Positions 1-8,181 of a DNA stretch of 64,000 bases are shown here, piece by piece. Position 1 is the stretch's first letter. Every line of letters starts with the position of its first letter. A program made the translations under genes and the position numbers. The stretch is from Ruminococcaceae bacterium BL-4 (GTDB lineage Bacteria; Bacillota; Clostridia; Oscillospirales; Acutalibacteraceae). The stretch covers positions 310,001 to 374,000 of the forward strand of contig LR778134.1 in assembly GCA_902809935.1 (NCBI GenBank). The letters are read 5' to 3'. The notes under the pieces are model-generated. The model was not told the DNA's origin. It was given only the letters and a program-made list of their open reading frames with translations, and did not search any database.

Positions 1-178
1 GTCCACGCTGTTTTCTCTAAAAAGCACAGGCTTTTTTTGCAGAGCTCCCGGTCAGAAAAGCGATGTGCAGAGGATTGTAGTCCGCTTCATCACGCTTGGT
101 CGCTGACAAGCAGCGGCCGCCTGAAGTTTAAAGCATATCGAACGCGCATAAGGAAGCCCTGCAAACTCGCGTTTTTTA
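1..178 (+). ncRNA. 3' part of an unassigned structured RNA (candidate)
   Basis: This stretch is clearly more GC-rich than the flanking intergenic DNA and holds no convincing reading frame. It folds well on the plus strand. Examples are GCTTG/CAAGC enclosed by CCGC/GCGG arms around 83-118, and complementary GCAG/CTGC segments that could close a multibranch domain. It ends in a hairpin and U-run at 141-178. I read it as the 3' portion of a noncoding RNA entering from the left edge. I cannot name the family; large ornate Clostridial RNAs such as raiA are possible. A short minus-strand frame exists but has no start or ribosome site. Confidence 0.35.
141..178 (+). terminator. Intrinsic terminator of the left-edge RNA
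   Basis: AACGCG at 141-146 pairs with CGCGTT at 168-173, followed directly by TTTTATTT. The U-run lies on the plus strand, so transcription reaching it comes from the left edge of the window. Confidence 0.5.
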
Positions 179-251
179 TTTGGCGGGCATGCCTTTGTGT
201 GTTGCTAAATATAATTTGTTTATCTTCCAAAAAATCCAATTATTTATAAAA

Positions 252-280
252 GAAACCTGCCACAAAAAGAGGCAGGTTTC
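252..280 (-). terminator. Terminator, probable expression platform of the c-di-GMP riboswitch
   Basis: A perfect 10-bp stem (GAAACCTGCC/GGCAGGTTTC) with a 9-nt loop is followed on the minus strand by TTTTATAAATAATT. It lies 15 nt downstream of the riboswitch aptamer, the usual place for its expression platform. It may also stop transcripts leaving the ABC operon at 408-3614. Confidence 0.7.
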
Positions 281-295
281 ATACGCGATATACGC

Positions 296-373
296 GGCGG
301 CCATGCTATCATCATGCTTACGCATCTTAGGCCCTATGGCTTTGCATCCTTGCCTTTCGGCAAGTTTGCCCTT
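296..373 (-). promoter_or_regulatory. Cyclic di-GMP-I (GEMM) riboswitch
   Basis: Read on the minus strand, this matches the GEMM-I aptamer in order. There is AGGGCAAAC, a stem capped by a GAAA tetraloop (TTGCCGAAAGGCAA), the invariant GGATGCAAAGCC, then GGGCCTAAG, a second hairpin, and GATAGC before the closing 3' strand GGCCGCC. Compared from memory with the Vibrio Vc2 aptamer, the conserved core and the tetraloop-receptor arrangement are all present. Candidate -10 hexamers TATAAT (minus strand) lie at 414-426, inside the 3' end of the ATPase gene. A terminator follows at 252-280. No protein gene follows inside the window, so the controlled gene, if any, lies past the left edge. Confidence 0.85.
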
Positions 374-407
374 AACAATCTATGAATTTCCTTGGATGGA
401 AAGGGCC

Positions 408-1094
408 TTATGAATTATATATTATACCGTCTCTTACACTTACAATCCGATTGCCGTATGCCGCCGCATCGGCTGAGTGTGTTACCATAATGATGGTTTT
501 ATCACTTTCATGGTTAATTTTCTTTAGAAGCTCCATGATCTCGGTGCCGGTTTTGCTGTCAAGGTTACCAGTTGGTTCATCGGCAAAAATAATATCGGGA
601 CTGTTAATTAGTGCCCTTGCTATGGCCACACGTTGCTGCTGTCCCCCGGAAAGTTCTCTCGGGGTATGTTTTCTCCGATCGGTTAGTCCGACAATTTCGA
701 GAATGTTATGAAGCTGCTTTCGATAGTCTTTCGCTTTTTTCCCATCGAGAAGAATAGGAAGTAAAATATTTTCTTCTACATTCAAATTCGGAATCAGGTT
801 GTAAAACTGAAAGATGAAGCCGATGTTTCTGCGCCGCATGACACTTTTTTTCTCATCATTATACCGGGAGATATCCTTTCCACCCAACAAAACTTTTCCG
901 TTTGTGGGGCTGTCGAGACCGCCTAGAATATAGAGCAGCGTACTTTTTCCAGAACCAGACGGACCCATAATCGATACAAACTCGCCTTTCGTGATTTGCA
1001 GTGAGATTCCCTTTAACACTCTGGTGACGGTGCTCCCTATTTTGAAATCTTTTATGATGTTTTTGCCTTCTATAACAACAGGTATTTTAGTCAT
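408..1094 (-). CDS. ABC transporter ATP-binding protein (MacB/LolD type)
   Basis: This 228-residue cytoplasmic ATPase powers the FtsX-type permease encoded 18 bp upstream. Walker A (GPSGSGKST) lies at residues 44-52, the signature LSGGQQQR at 148-155, Walker B IIFADEP at 168-174 and the switch histidine at 206. The ATG follows AGGAG. Such ATPase/MacB-like permease pairs act in lipoprotein release, peptide export or antimicrobial-peptide resistance. Being downstream of a two-component system and a serine hydrolase argues for an envelope-stress role, which is inference. It is the last gene of the minus-strand run, and the c-di-GMP riboswitch begins 35 bp past its stop. Confidence 0.95.
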   Translation of the reverse strand: MTKIPVVIEGKNIIKDFKIGSTVTRVLKGISLQITKGEFVSIMGPSGSGKSTLLYILGGLDSPTNGKVLLGGKDISRYNDEKKSVMRRRNIGFIFQFYNLIPNLNVEENILLPILLDGKKAKDYRKQLHNILEIVGLTDRRKHTPRELSGGQQQRVAIARALINSPDIIFADEPTGNLDSKTGTEIMELLKKINHESDKTIIMVTHSADAAAYGNRIVSVRDGIIYNS

Positions 1095-1112
1095 GATGCA
1101 TTCTCCTTATTC

Positions 1113-3614
1113 TTATTCGAATTTAATCTCTTCCACGAGCTTCATTTTAGAGCTTTTCAAAATTGGAACAACGGAACCAATCAGGGTAATCACGATTCCC
1201 GCAAGACCGGCAATAATAAATATTCCTGCGTCCAGCTCCGGGATAACCGAAATTTTCGGGCCGGCGACGATAAAGATCGTTTTTATTTCCATGTATGAGA
1301 CAAACATTCCGATCACCGCGCCAATAAGTCCTGATGTAAATCCTTCCATCAGTGTCATTTTTACATTCTGACGGTTGCTCATTCCGACCGATTTGTACAT
1401 GGCGATGGAGCGTTTCCTTTGAATATAGTTGATGAGCAAATTGTTGATAATTCCCACAGCCGCAAGCAACAGGATAAAATAGGTAAGCTTTCGCATCGGA
1501 TCCAAAAACGAGTTAACGGTACTCAGCGCATCATGGTTAAATTCTTCTACTGTACGGCTCCAATTCGTTTTGTTCCCGAACAAATTACGAATCTGTACCA
1601 TAACGGCATCCGGGTCGGCTGCGGTATAGGCAAGCATATCGTAATTCTGTACACCGAAGTCACTCTTTGCATAAGTAGCCGGAATAACGGCGTCCGAATT
1701 GTCCGCTCGTGACTGAAAGCTTCCTATGATTTGATATTTGTACGAATTACCGTTATAAGTAAGACCGATGGTATCGCCAATCCTCAGATTGTGCTTTGTC
1801 AGACAATCTTTACTGAGTAAGATGTTTCGCTCACCTCCAAAGGCGGTTTCAATTTTATTCTTTGTCTGATCATTTTCATATTTTAAATTGAGCATAGAAT
1901 TATGCAGGCTGATATCATCCACGGCTTCCATTTGATTAAAGGTAAAACCGTCTGTGCTGATTTTATTATCCAGTTCATAGATAGGCAAAACGCTGTTGAT
2001 TTCTTTGATGTTTTTAATCTTATTTACAAATTCATCGCTCATATTTGCCTGTGCAAAACCGTTCAGTTTAGCGCCGTGAAAAACGTCGCCCACATAGGAG
2101 GAAACGAAGCTTCCGATCACGCTGATTGCGATAACTGCCGACAGGCTGATAAACAGCAGCGTGATATTCTGGCTCACACTTTTATTCTGCTTCATGTTTC
2201 GGGCGGCAAGCCTGCCTTCGTTGCCGAATATGAACCCATAAACCCGCTCCAGAACATAGGAGAAAAAGTTTGTAAGCATCGGGATAATAATAATTGTTGC
2301 CGTAATCAGTCCAAGCAATGAAAAACCTCCCGCGAGCGTGAGTAGGTTTCCGGAGTTTTTATTCACAATATGAGGAAGAATGATGGAGAGAATAAAAAGG
2401 ACGGTTCCAAAAACAAATTTTGTCTTGTTTGAGACATTTTTTTCCTCTACTATACCCAGAACAACATCCTTTACCGGGAGACGGCTTGCCCTACAGACCG
2501 GAAGATAAGCACTTAGCATAGATACGGCAACTGCTACCGTGCAGGCGAGCAAAATGTTAAGCGGCGAAACCACCATCGGTATTTCGATGCCCATCGACAG
2601 TGATTCCCCCAACCCGTTAAGGAGCAGTTTCAAAATACCGTAGCCCAACGGGATGCTGAGCAGACCTCCGGTAATTCCGTATATCAAACTTTCAAGCAAC
2701 AAAATTCCGGTCGTCGACTTCTCGGAAGCGCCGATGCTGCGGAAGGTTCCAATGACCGGAAGCCGCTCCATCGTGATGACCTTATAACTGCTGAAAATAA
2801 TAAAAACACTCATTGTAAGGGAGAAAAAGCTGATTAGGTAAAACGGCAGGGATTTCTGCTCTGCATCCAACGCAACCTGCGCTTCGTCATAAACTTTTGT
2901 AACTTTATATTTCTTCGAAGATAGGGAAGACGACAGTTCGGATTTCAGCTTTTCTGTGCTAATGCCCGCAGCTGGTTCAATCAGTATTTTACTGTTGCCG
3001 CCGGAAGTATTTAGAATGGAGGATAGGGTATCCTTGGGAAGCAGAGCGTTAACGCCCCTTGTGTTCCTCAGGAACACTGTGTCATAAGCGGCTATAGCAG
3101 TAAGCTTAAACTCGTATTTCGTTCCGCCTATCGTAAGCACTATGGTATCTCCCTGCTTGATCCCGTATTTGGTTGTGAACTTTTCGGGCAGGACAATCTT
3201 GTTTCCGGTAAAATCAGTAAGTGTGGCGTCGTTCTGCAGCCGGGGTTTGTTGATAGAGTTCAGCTCATTCAGATCGGCTGCAATCAGGTCAATGTTCTCA
3301 TAATAGCTGTCTTTATTGTAGAGTGCCGTTGTCGTTACAAAACCGACCTTATTTTTTATGGATGCAATCTGTGGTATTTCCTTTTCCGAGACCCAGACGG
3401 TATTCCCGTTAGCGTCCTGCTTTGCGGAAACCGATATTGTCGCTGTTCCCGCCGAGCCTTTTGCCATCTTCTGCTGGGCACTTTCATAGGAATCTCCGAT
3501 TGCCATGGAAACAAACAGCAGTGTTGATGACAGAACGATAGACAGCAGCATTACGATTGTTCTTAGTTTTCGCTCTCTGATATTGTTTACAATGTACTTT
3601 AGTATGATCTTCAA
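1113..3614 (-). CDS. ABC transporter permease, FtsX family
   Basis: This protein of about 833 residues is a membrane partner of the downstream ATPase. It has an N-terminal membrane segment, a large extracytoplasmic region, a central group of membrane helices around the FtsX core, a second extracytoplasmic region and a final three-helix FtsX block. This duplicated layout is typical of long MacB/YtrF-like permeases. I place the start at the TTG at 3614, giving MKIILKYIVNN, because AGGTG sits just before it. A TTG at 3635 has no ribosome site. The response-regulator-like box at 3701-3718 lies upstream. Substrate unknown; peptide or lipid-linked compounds are plausible. Confidence 0.93.
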   Translation of the reverse strand: MKIILKYIVNNIRERKLRTIVMLLSIVLSSTLLFVSMAIGDSYESAQQKMAKGSAGTATISVSAKQDANGNTVWVSEKEIPQIASIKNKVGFVTTTALYNKDSYYENIDLIAADLNELNSINKPRLQNDATLTDFTGNKIVLPEKFTTKYGIKQGDTIVLTIGGTKYEFKLTAIAAYDTVFLRNTRGVNALLPKDTLSSILNTSGGNSKILIEPAAGISTEKLKSELSSSLSSKKYKVTKVYDEAQVALDAEQKSLPFYLISFFSLTMSVFIIFSSYKVITMERLPVIGTFRSIGASEKSTTGILLLESLIYGITGGLLSIPLGYGILKLLLNGLGESLSMGIEIPMVVSPLNILLACTVAVAVSMLSAYLPVCRASRLPVKDVVLGIVEEKNVSNKTKFVFGTVLFILSIILPHIVNKNSGNLLTLAGGFSLLGLITATIIIIPMLTNFFSYVLERVYGFIFGNEGRLAARNMKQNKSVSQNITLLFISLSAVIAISVIGSFVSSYVGDVFHGAKLNGFAQANMSDEFVNKIKNIKEINSVLPIYELDNKISTDGFTFNQMEAVDDISLHNSMLNLKYENDQTKNKIETAFGGERNILLSKDCLTKHNLRIGDTIGLTYNGNSYKYQIIGSFQSRADNSDAVIPATYAKSDFGVQNYDMLAYTAADPDAVMVQIRNLFGNKTNWSRTVEEFNHDALSTVNSFLDPMRKLTYFILLLAAVGIINNLLINYIQRKRSIAMYKSVGMSNRQNVKMTLMEGFTSGLIGAVIGMFVSYMEIKTIFIVAGPKISVIPELDAGIFIIAGLAGIVITLIGSVVPILKSSKMKLVEEIKFE

Positions 3615-3700
3615 ATATGCACCTGCTTTCTTCAATCAAAAAGATTGATAACTTATGTTAAAACTATAAGCCATGCATCTTATTTCATCTTATAGCCAGC

Positions 3701-3718
3701 CTTAATTTAATCTTAATT
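3701..3718 (-). promoter_or_regulatory. Direct-repeat box, likely response-regulator site, before the permease
   Basis: On the minus strand AATTAAGATTAAATTAAG contains ATTAAG twice, 11 bp apart, as expected for an OmpR-family dimer site. The box at 5710-5727 differs from it at one base. A -10-like TATAGT lies about 32 bp downstream, before the permease start. Confidence 0.55.
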
Positions 3719-3739
3719 TTCCTTGCCGCAGTGGCATGT

Positions 3740-5620
3740 TCAAAAATTCATTCCATTCATAAGAAACATAAATATGATATTGGGAATAAAGAGCGCAATC
3801 AGTATTGATAAGGCTGTTTTTGATTTTAAGTCGGTTTCATTCTTGATCCAGATAAGTCCAACAAGAACCGTTGAAACGATCGTAAGTCCCGCGCATAACC
3901 AGCAGACGAGGGGGATTGTCGGCTGGATTGCATGAAAGACAAGGGAGGTATCTCCGGTCAAATACAGCAAGGCTGCAAGAGCATTGAGTGAAAAGTAAGA
4001 AATGATCAAAATTGCTTCCGACAGGAGCGTTATTTTTACAGCCCGGTTTAGTCCTGTATCCCGCTTCCTGTTTTTTATGAGTGAAATTAAAAGGATCAGA
4101 GCAAATACCGCAAATACAGGCTGGGAGATCAGCGACAGAACCAAGAACAACCATAAGGAGGTATTGATCTTGAAAAAATCAAAGCCTAATATGTTTATGG
4201 CCTGTTTCCCGCCAATGTCAGAGAATCTGCAATAATTTCCGTTTTCTTTACAGTAAAACATCCTGCTGCCAATGTAATAGAAATGCCAGTTAAAATCACT
4301 GCTTGAAAAGTTCAGGTTTCCGTCATGATCGCATTTGACTTTACATGTTACCATGACTGATTTGGTCTTCAAAAAATCGGTCTCCCCATATTCCGAATAG
4401 GAATACCTGCCGCTGATTGCATCTGCGTCCATATCAAAAGGAACAGCAGCGATACTGGAAACTCCTTGGGGCCGGTTGTTTGAAAGAAGCTTATAAACCA
4501 GATCAATGTATTCATTGCATACTTTTCCACTGCCCGCTGAGTCCGTATTGATCGCAATGAATATACCGACATCCTTTTCCTTCAGAAGAGATATCTTTGA
4601 AGAAAAGCAAGGAAGATGACCACCAAATTCGATCGTTTTGTAACCGTCTCGGACTGCTTCATAAAACCCCAGAGTGAAGCCTGCCAACCTGCCGTCTTCC
4701 GGGTACTGATGCGTATGCATCTGGGCGGCTGTATCGGAATTCAGAATTCGTTTTCCATTAAACTCTCCGTTGTTCAGATGAGCAAGCATGAAATTTGCCA
4801 TGTCCGAAGCGGAAGCGCAGATTGAACCGACCGGATGGTCGCTAAGCAGTGTGTAGTTTCGTTCAAAGTACCGCCCGAATAGATTCAGATACGGTTTCGC
4901 CATGGATGGGAGTACGGGCTTTGTAAGGCCATAAGAGGAATGGTTCATTTCGAGCGGGTCCAGTATGTTTTTGGTAATGTACCGGTCGGGCGGTTCCCCG
5001 GAAACTATTTCAACCAGATAACCAGCCAGAGCAATACCGTAGCCGTTATATTGACAAAAGGTTCCCGGTTTCCGGATAACGGGCGGCAAGTTTTCCTTCA
5101 AATCGCTTTCAAGCGTTTTTATTGAACCGGAAAGAACGTTTCCCGAACTTGGAACAAGCAGCGGAATTCGAAAATCAAGCCCCGAAGTATGGGTCAGCAG
5201 AGTTCTTAAAGTAACAGGAGTAGAAAATGGATTTTTCACTTTAAAAGTCGTCAGATAGCTGTTTACATCCTTGTCCAACGAAAGCTTACCCTTTTCTACC
5301 ATCTGCATGACGGCTGTCGCAGTAAACACTTTTGATACAGATGCGATCTGAAACGATGTATTCTCAGCGTCTACGGGTATTTTGCTTTCCAGATCTGCAT
5401 AGCCATATCCTTTTTTAAAAAGAATTTTCCCATCTTTTACTACGGATACTGCCGCTCCGGCCACATGGTTGTCGGGAAGAGCATTGTTAAAATATTCGTC
5501 CGTCATTTTTTCGAGGCTTTGAGCGACGGTAATGGTTTCCGCTGCGTGTGCTGGAGCGGTTATGCTTATAAGCAAAACAGAGCATACTGCAGCACAGATG
5601 ATTTTCTTAAATATTCGCAA
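3740..5620 (-). CDS. Membrane-anchored serine hydrolase (class C beta-lactamase/PBP-like)
   Basis: The protein has about 626 residues from a TTG start preceded by AAAGGAG. It opens with a signal peptide (FKKIICAAVCSVLLISI, then AHA before AETI), followed by a beta-lactamase/D-peptidase domain with the SVSK nucleophile motif. At least four hydrophobic segments close the C-terminus. The family cleaves or rearranges D-amino-acid peptides or esters outside the cell. The usual YSN motif reads YNG here, and the region that often holds HTG reads GHLP, so the activity may be altered. It sits between the histidine kinase and the ABC permease, and a regulator box lies just upstream. Confidence 0.88.
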   Translation of the reverse strand: MRIFKKIICAAVCSVLLISITAPAHAAETITVAQSLEKMTDEYFNNALPDNHVAGAAVSVVKDGKILFKKGYGYADLESKIPVDAENTSFQIASVSKVFTATAVMQMVEKGKLSLDKDVNSYLTTFKVKNPFSTPVTLRTLLTHTSGLDFRIPLLVPSSGNVLSGSIKTLESDLKENLPPVIRKPGTFCQYNGYGIALAGYLVEIVSGEPPDRYITKNILDPLEMNHSSYGLTKPVLPSMAKPYLNLFGRYFERNYTLLSDHPVGSICASASDMANFMLAHLNNGEFNGKRILNSDTAAQMHTHQYPEDGRLAGFTLGFYEAVRDGYKTIEFGGHLPCFSSKISLLKEKDVGIFIAINTDSAGSGKVCNEYIDLVYKLLSNNRPQGVSSIAAVPFDMDADAISGRYSYSEYGETDFLKTKSVMVTCKVKCDHDGNLNFSSSDFNWHFYYIGSRMFYCKENGNYCRFSDIGGKQAINILGFDFFKINTSLWLFLVLSLISQPVFAVFALILLISLIKNRKRDTGLNRAVKITLLSEAILIISYFSLNALAALLYLTGDTSLVFHAIQPTIPLVCWLCAGLTIVSTVLVGLIWIKNETDLKSKTALSILIALFIPNIIFMFLMNGMNF

Positions 5621-5709
5621 TATCAGTTCTCCTTTTGACCATTGCATAAAAAGGTTGCAGGCCCACTTTAAATAGTAGACCTGCAACCTTAATTCACTGT
5701 TCTATGAAT

Positions 5710-5727
5710 CTTAATTTATTCTTAATT
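5710..5727 (-). promoter_or_regulatory. Direct-repeat box, likely response-regulator site, before the serine hydrolase
   Basis: On the minus strand AATTAAGAATAAATTAAG matches the box at 3701-3718 at 17 of 18 positions. It overlaps the last codons of the histidine kinase gene. A -10-like TACTAT lies a little over 30 bp downstream, a layout similar to that of the other box. Confidence 0.55.
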
Positions 5728-7128
5728 CTGTTTTGCGAACTCAATGGTGATGCATGTACCGGAGCCGGGTGCGCTTTCCGCCAAAATGCTCCCTCCGTGT
5801 AGCTCGATAATCTGTTTGGCAATTGCCATTCCCAAACCAGAGCCTTCCGGTTTCGCCGCCGTATTCTCCCCCCGGTAATACCGGACGAACAAATTGTCCA
5901 GTTCTTCCTTTTTCATTCCGCAGCCATTATCCTGTATGCTGATTTTAATGTGGTCACTCACCGTGATGGAAACGGAAATCTCCGTGTCACTATTGTTATG
6001 CACCAGAGCGTTGGTGATCAAATTGTTAAGCGCCCGCTTTAGGAGCACCGCATCAAACGTAAGCTCAACCGTATCGTCCGTGCTGCAAAAGGAGATGTTT
6101 CTGTGTTCATATTCCGGGTTGTTGAGCAAATCAATCACCAGTTCTTTTGTAAAGCGTACAATGTTCTGCCTGCTCTTATGCAGCGGAAGCATTCCATTTT
6201 TCAACTGATAGGTAAGCTTTAAATCGTTGATAAGCGTCTCAGCATAAGCGGTATTCTTCAATATGATGTCGCCATATTCTTTGAGTTCATCAGGTTCTAT
6301 TTTAGAGTCCTGAGCGGAAATGAGCTCAGCATAACCCCTGATGGGCGATAAAGGAGTCTTCAGATCATGGGTGATATTGGCGATCCACTCCTCTCGCAGC
6401 TTTTCATCCTTGGCTCTTGCCTTATCACTCGATTGTATCTCCGCGTTCATGGCATTCAGTTCTTCGTAAATATCGCCAAATGAGCTGTTGTTTGAAACGG
6501 GTACATAGGTGCGTGAAGCAATTTCCCTGATCGATTTTCGGATATGAGTTGTTTGCTTCGCGACTAAGAAACTGTATAAAAAGCCTGTTATGATTAAAAG
6601 AAGCAGCGTAACTCCAAACGTAACAAACATAATAGGTTTGAAGGTTGTAAATCTGTCCCCACTCACATACATGGTAACTTTGGTTATCTGCACGGGAAAA
6701 CCAATCATATACGTCCACTCTTCATCACCAAAATGGAGGTTTCCCAAAAACACGGAATCCTCCCCGATTCCGTTCTGATAGATATTCAGTATCGCCGAAG
6801 GAGAATAATGTGACGGAACACTCTGAGGCTTATCCAAGCTTTGAATCTCGTTTCCGTTAGCATCAATGATTTGAATCCACAGGTTGTTTTCCTGCAACAG
6901 CTTGAGACCTGATTGCTTGATTTGGGGCCTATCGCCGGTTACAATGATATATTCGGAAAAATCATTTGTAAAATCAATCGGCCATTTGCTAAATTCAACA
7001 TGACCGTCCGGCTTTTGTATGGTTATATTATAAACGACCATGCCAACCCCCGCCGCTAGCGTTCCAATGAGCAAAATAAAGAAAATAACGTAAATATGAA
7101 GTGATGACTTATATCTTGACCGTTTCAT
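5722..7128 (-). CDS. Sensor histidine kinase (two-component system)
   Basis: This 468-residue membrane sensor has helices near residues 12-34 and 168-190 flanking an extracytoplasmic domain of about 130 residues. A HAMP-like linker is followed by the dimerisation domain with HDLKTPLSP (phospho-accepting His near 254) and an HATPase domain with N box NALVHNN and G boxes DNGCGM and GSGLGMAIA. The ATG follows the stop of the response regulator directly, so the two are co-translated. The downstream hydrolase and ABC genes, each behind a matching box, are its likely regulon (inference). The ligand is unknown. Confidence 0.95.
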   Translation of the reverse strand: MKRSRYKSSLHIYVIFFILLIGTLAAGVGMVVYNITIQKPDGHVEFSKWPIDFTNDFSEYIIVTGDRPQIKQSGLKLLQENNLWIQIIDANGNEIQSLDKPQSVPSHYSPSAILNIYQNGIGEDSVFLGNLHFGDEEWTYMIGFPVQITKVTMYVSGDRFTTFKPIMFVTFGVTLLLLIITGFLYSFLVAKQTTHIRKSIREIASRTYVPVSNNSSFGDIYEELNAMNAEIQSSDKARAKDEKLREEWIANITHDLKTPLSPIRGYAELISAQDSKIEPDELKEYGDIILKNTAYAETLINDLKLTYQLKNGMLPLHKSRQNIVRFTKELVIDLLNNPEYEHRNISFCSTDDTVELTFDAVLLKRALNNLITNALVHNNSDTEISVSITVSDHIKISIQDNGCGMKKEELDNLFVRYYRGENTAAKPEGSGLGMAIAKQIIELHGGSILAESAPGSGTCITIEFAKQN

Positions 7129-7866
7129 TTAGCTATCCCTTTTCACAAGTCTGTATCCAAGCCCCTTCACTGTTTGAAGCAGTTTGGGGTTCGTCGGATC
7201 ATCCTCAATTTTCTCCCGGATATGACGAATATGAACCATAACGGTATTGCCGCAGCCGACGCTGTCCTCTCCCCAGACCTGTTCGTATAGGCGCTCCTTG
7301 CTGATGATCTTGTTTGGATTTTCAGCAAGATAGCGAAGCAGTCCAAACTCTCTCGCAGTAAATTCAAGCTCAATGTCGTTTTTAAATACACGACAGCCAT
7401 CAGTGTCGATTTTCAGATTATTTGAAATTATCTGCTGTTTTACGTTATTTTTATTCGAGCAATCATATTGCTGCCTGCGCAGCTGTGCCTTTATCCGAAA
7501 TACAATCTCCCTCGGGCTGAAAGGCTTCGTTATATAATCATCGCCGCCGCTGCTTAAGCCCAATATTTTGTCTATATCATCATTTTTGGAAGACAGAAAC
7601 ATGATCGGACAATATGAAAACTCCCGGATTTTTTTACATACCTCTATTCCGTCAATATCGGGAAGCATGATGTCCAAAACAATCGCATCCGGCTGGTGCC
7701 TTTTGCATAGATAGATCGCTTCCTGTCCACTCGAGGCTTTAAGAATATTTTTGAATCCATCCTTTTTAAGCACTTTCTCAAGCAAATCACCTATATCCTT
7801 TTCATCATCCACAAGCAGGATCTTTTTTTCAAGCAAATTTTCGTAAATTTCATTTTGTCCAAGCAT
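7129..7866 (-). CDS. Response regulator, OmpR family
   Basis: This 245-residue cytoplasmic regulator has a receiver domain with the acidic DDE pair near residue 20, phospho-acceptor Asp near 65 (VLDIMLPD) and Lys in TKPFSP. The C-terminal half is a winged-helix domain with TAREFGLLRYL and VHIRHIREKIE. I start it at the ATG at 7866, seven bases after GGAGGTG. The earlier in-frame ATG at 7881 lies inside that ribosome site and overlaps the stop of the small HTH gene. It is expected to be phosphorylated by the adjacent kinase and to bind the two direct-repeat boxes. Confidence 0.95.
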   Translation of the reverse strand: MLGQNEIYENLLEKKILLVDDEKDIGDLLEKVLKKDGFKNILKASSGQEAIYLCKRHQPDAIVLDIMLPDIDGIEVCKKIREFSYCPIMFLSSKNDDIDKILGLSSGGDDYITKPFSPREIVFRIKAQLRRQQYDCSNKNNVKQQIISNNLKIDTDGCRVFKNDIELEFTAREFGLLRYLAENPNKIISKERLYEQVWGEDSVGCGNTVMVHIRHIREKIEDDPTNPKLLQTVKGLGYRLVKRDS

Positions 7867-7880
7867 TCTATTCACCTCCA

Positions 7881-8066
7881 TTAGAGCTTTCTTTTGTTTT
7901 CCTTCAGTCTTTTATCCGTAGGCTTTGGCGCGCCTTTAGGAATTGCCCATGCATGTGCAAAACGAATAGCTCCGTCAATTCTGTTTTCTTTACACAGCTT
8001 TTGTATCCTACGTTCTGAAATGCCCCATTTTTTGGCCGCCTGTTTTACAGAAATGTAGTCCAACAT
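7881..8066 (-). CDS. Small helix-turn-helix protein
   Basis: This 61-residue basic protein has ISVKQAAKKWGISERRIQKLCKE, a MerR/excisionase-type HTH, then IDGAIRFAHAWAIPKG, which resembles the wing of helix-turn-helix 17 proteins. It is the first gene of the two-component operon, and its TAA lies within the ribosome-site region of the response regulator, so the two are probably co-transcribed. It may be a DNA-binding accessory or autoregulator; nothing in the sequence fixes its target. Confidence 0.7.
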   Translation of the reverse strand: MLDYISVKQAAKKWGISERRIQKLCKENRIDGAIRFAHAWAIPKGAPKPTDKRLKENKRKL

Positions 8067-8181
8067 ATACCCCCTCCACCAGATGCGTTTATTTGATTAT
8101 ATACGGAAAAACGAATAAAGACAAGTGAATAATAGTATTCATATTGAGAATATCTATCAGCGAATCAGCAATGGTCTCTGC

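Noticed and set aside
37-413. Two short plus-strand frames at the left edge
   Set aside because: They overlap the structured RNA, the riboswitch and its terminator, have no ribosome site and resemble no protein family.
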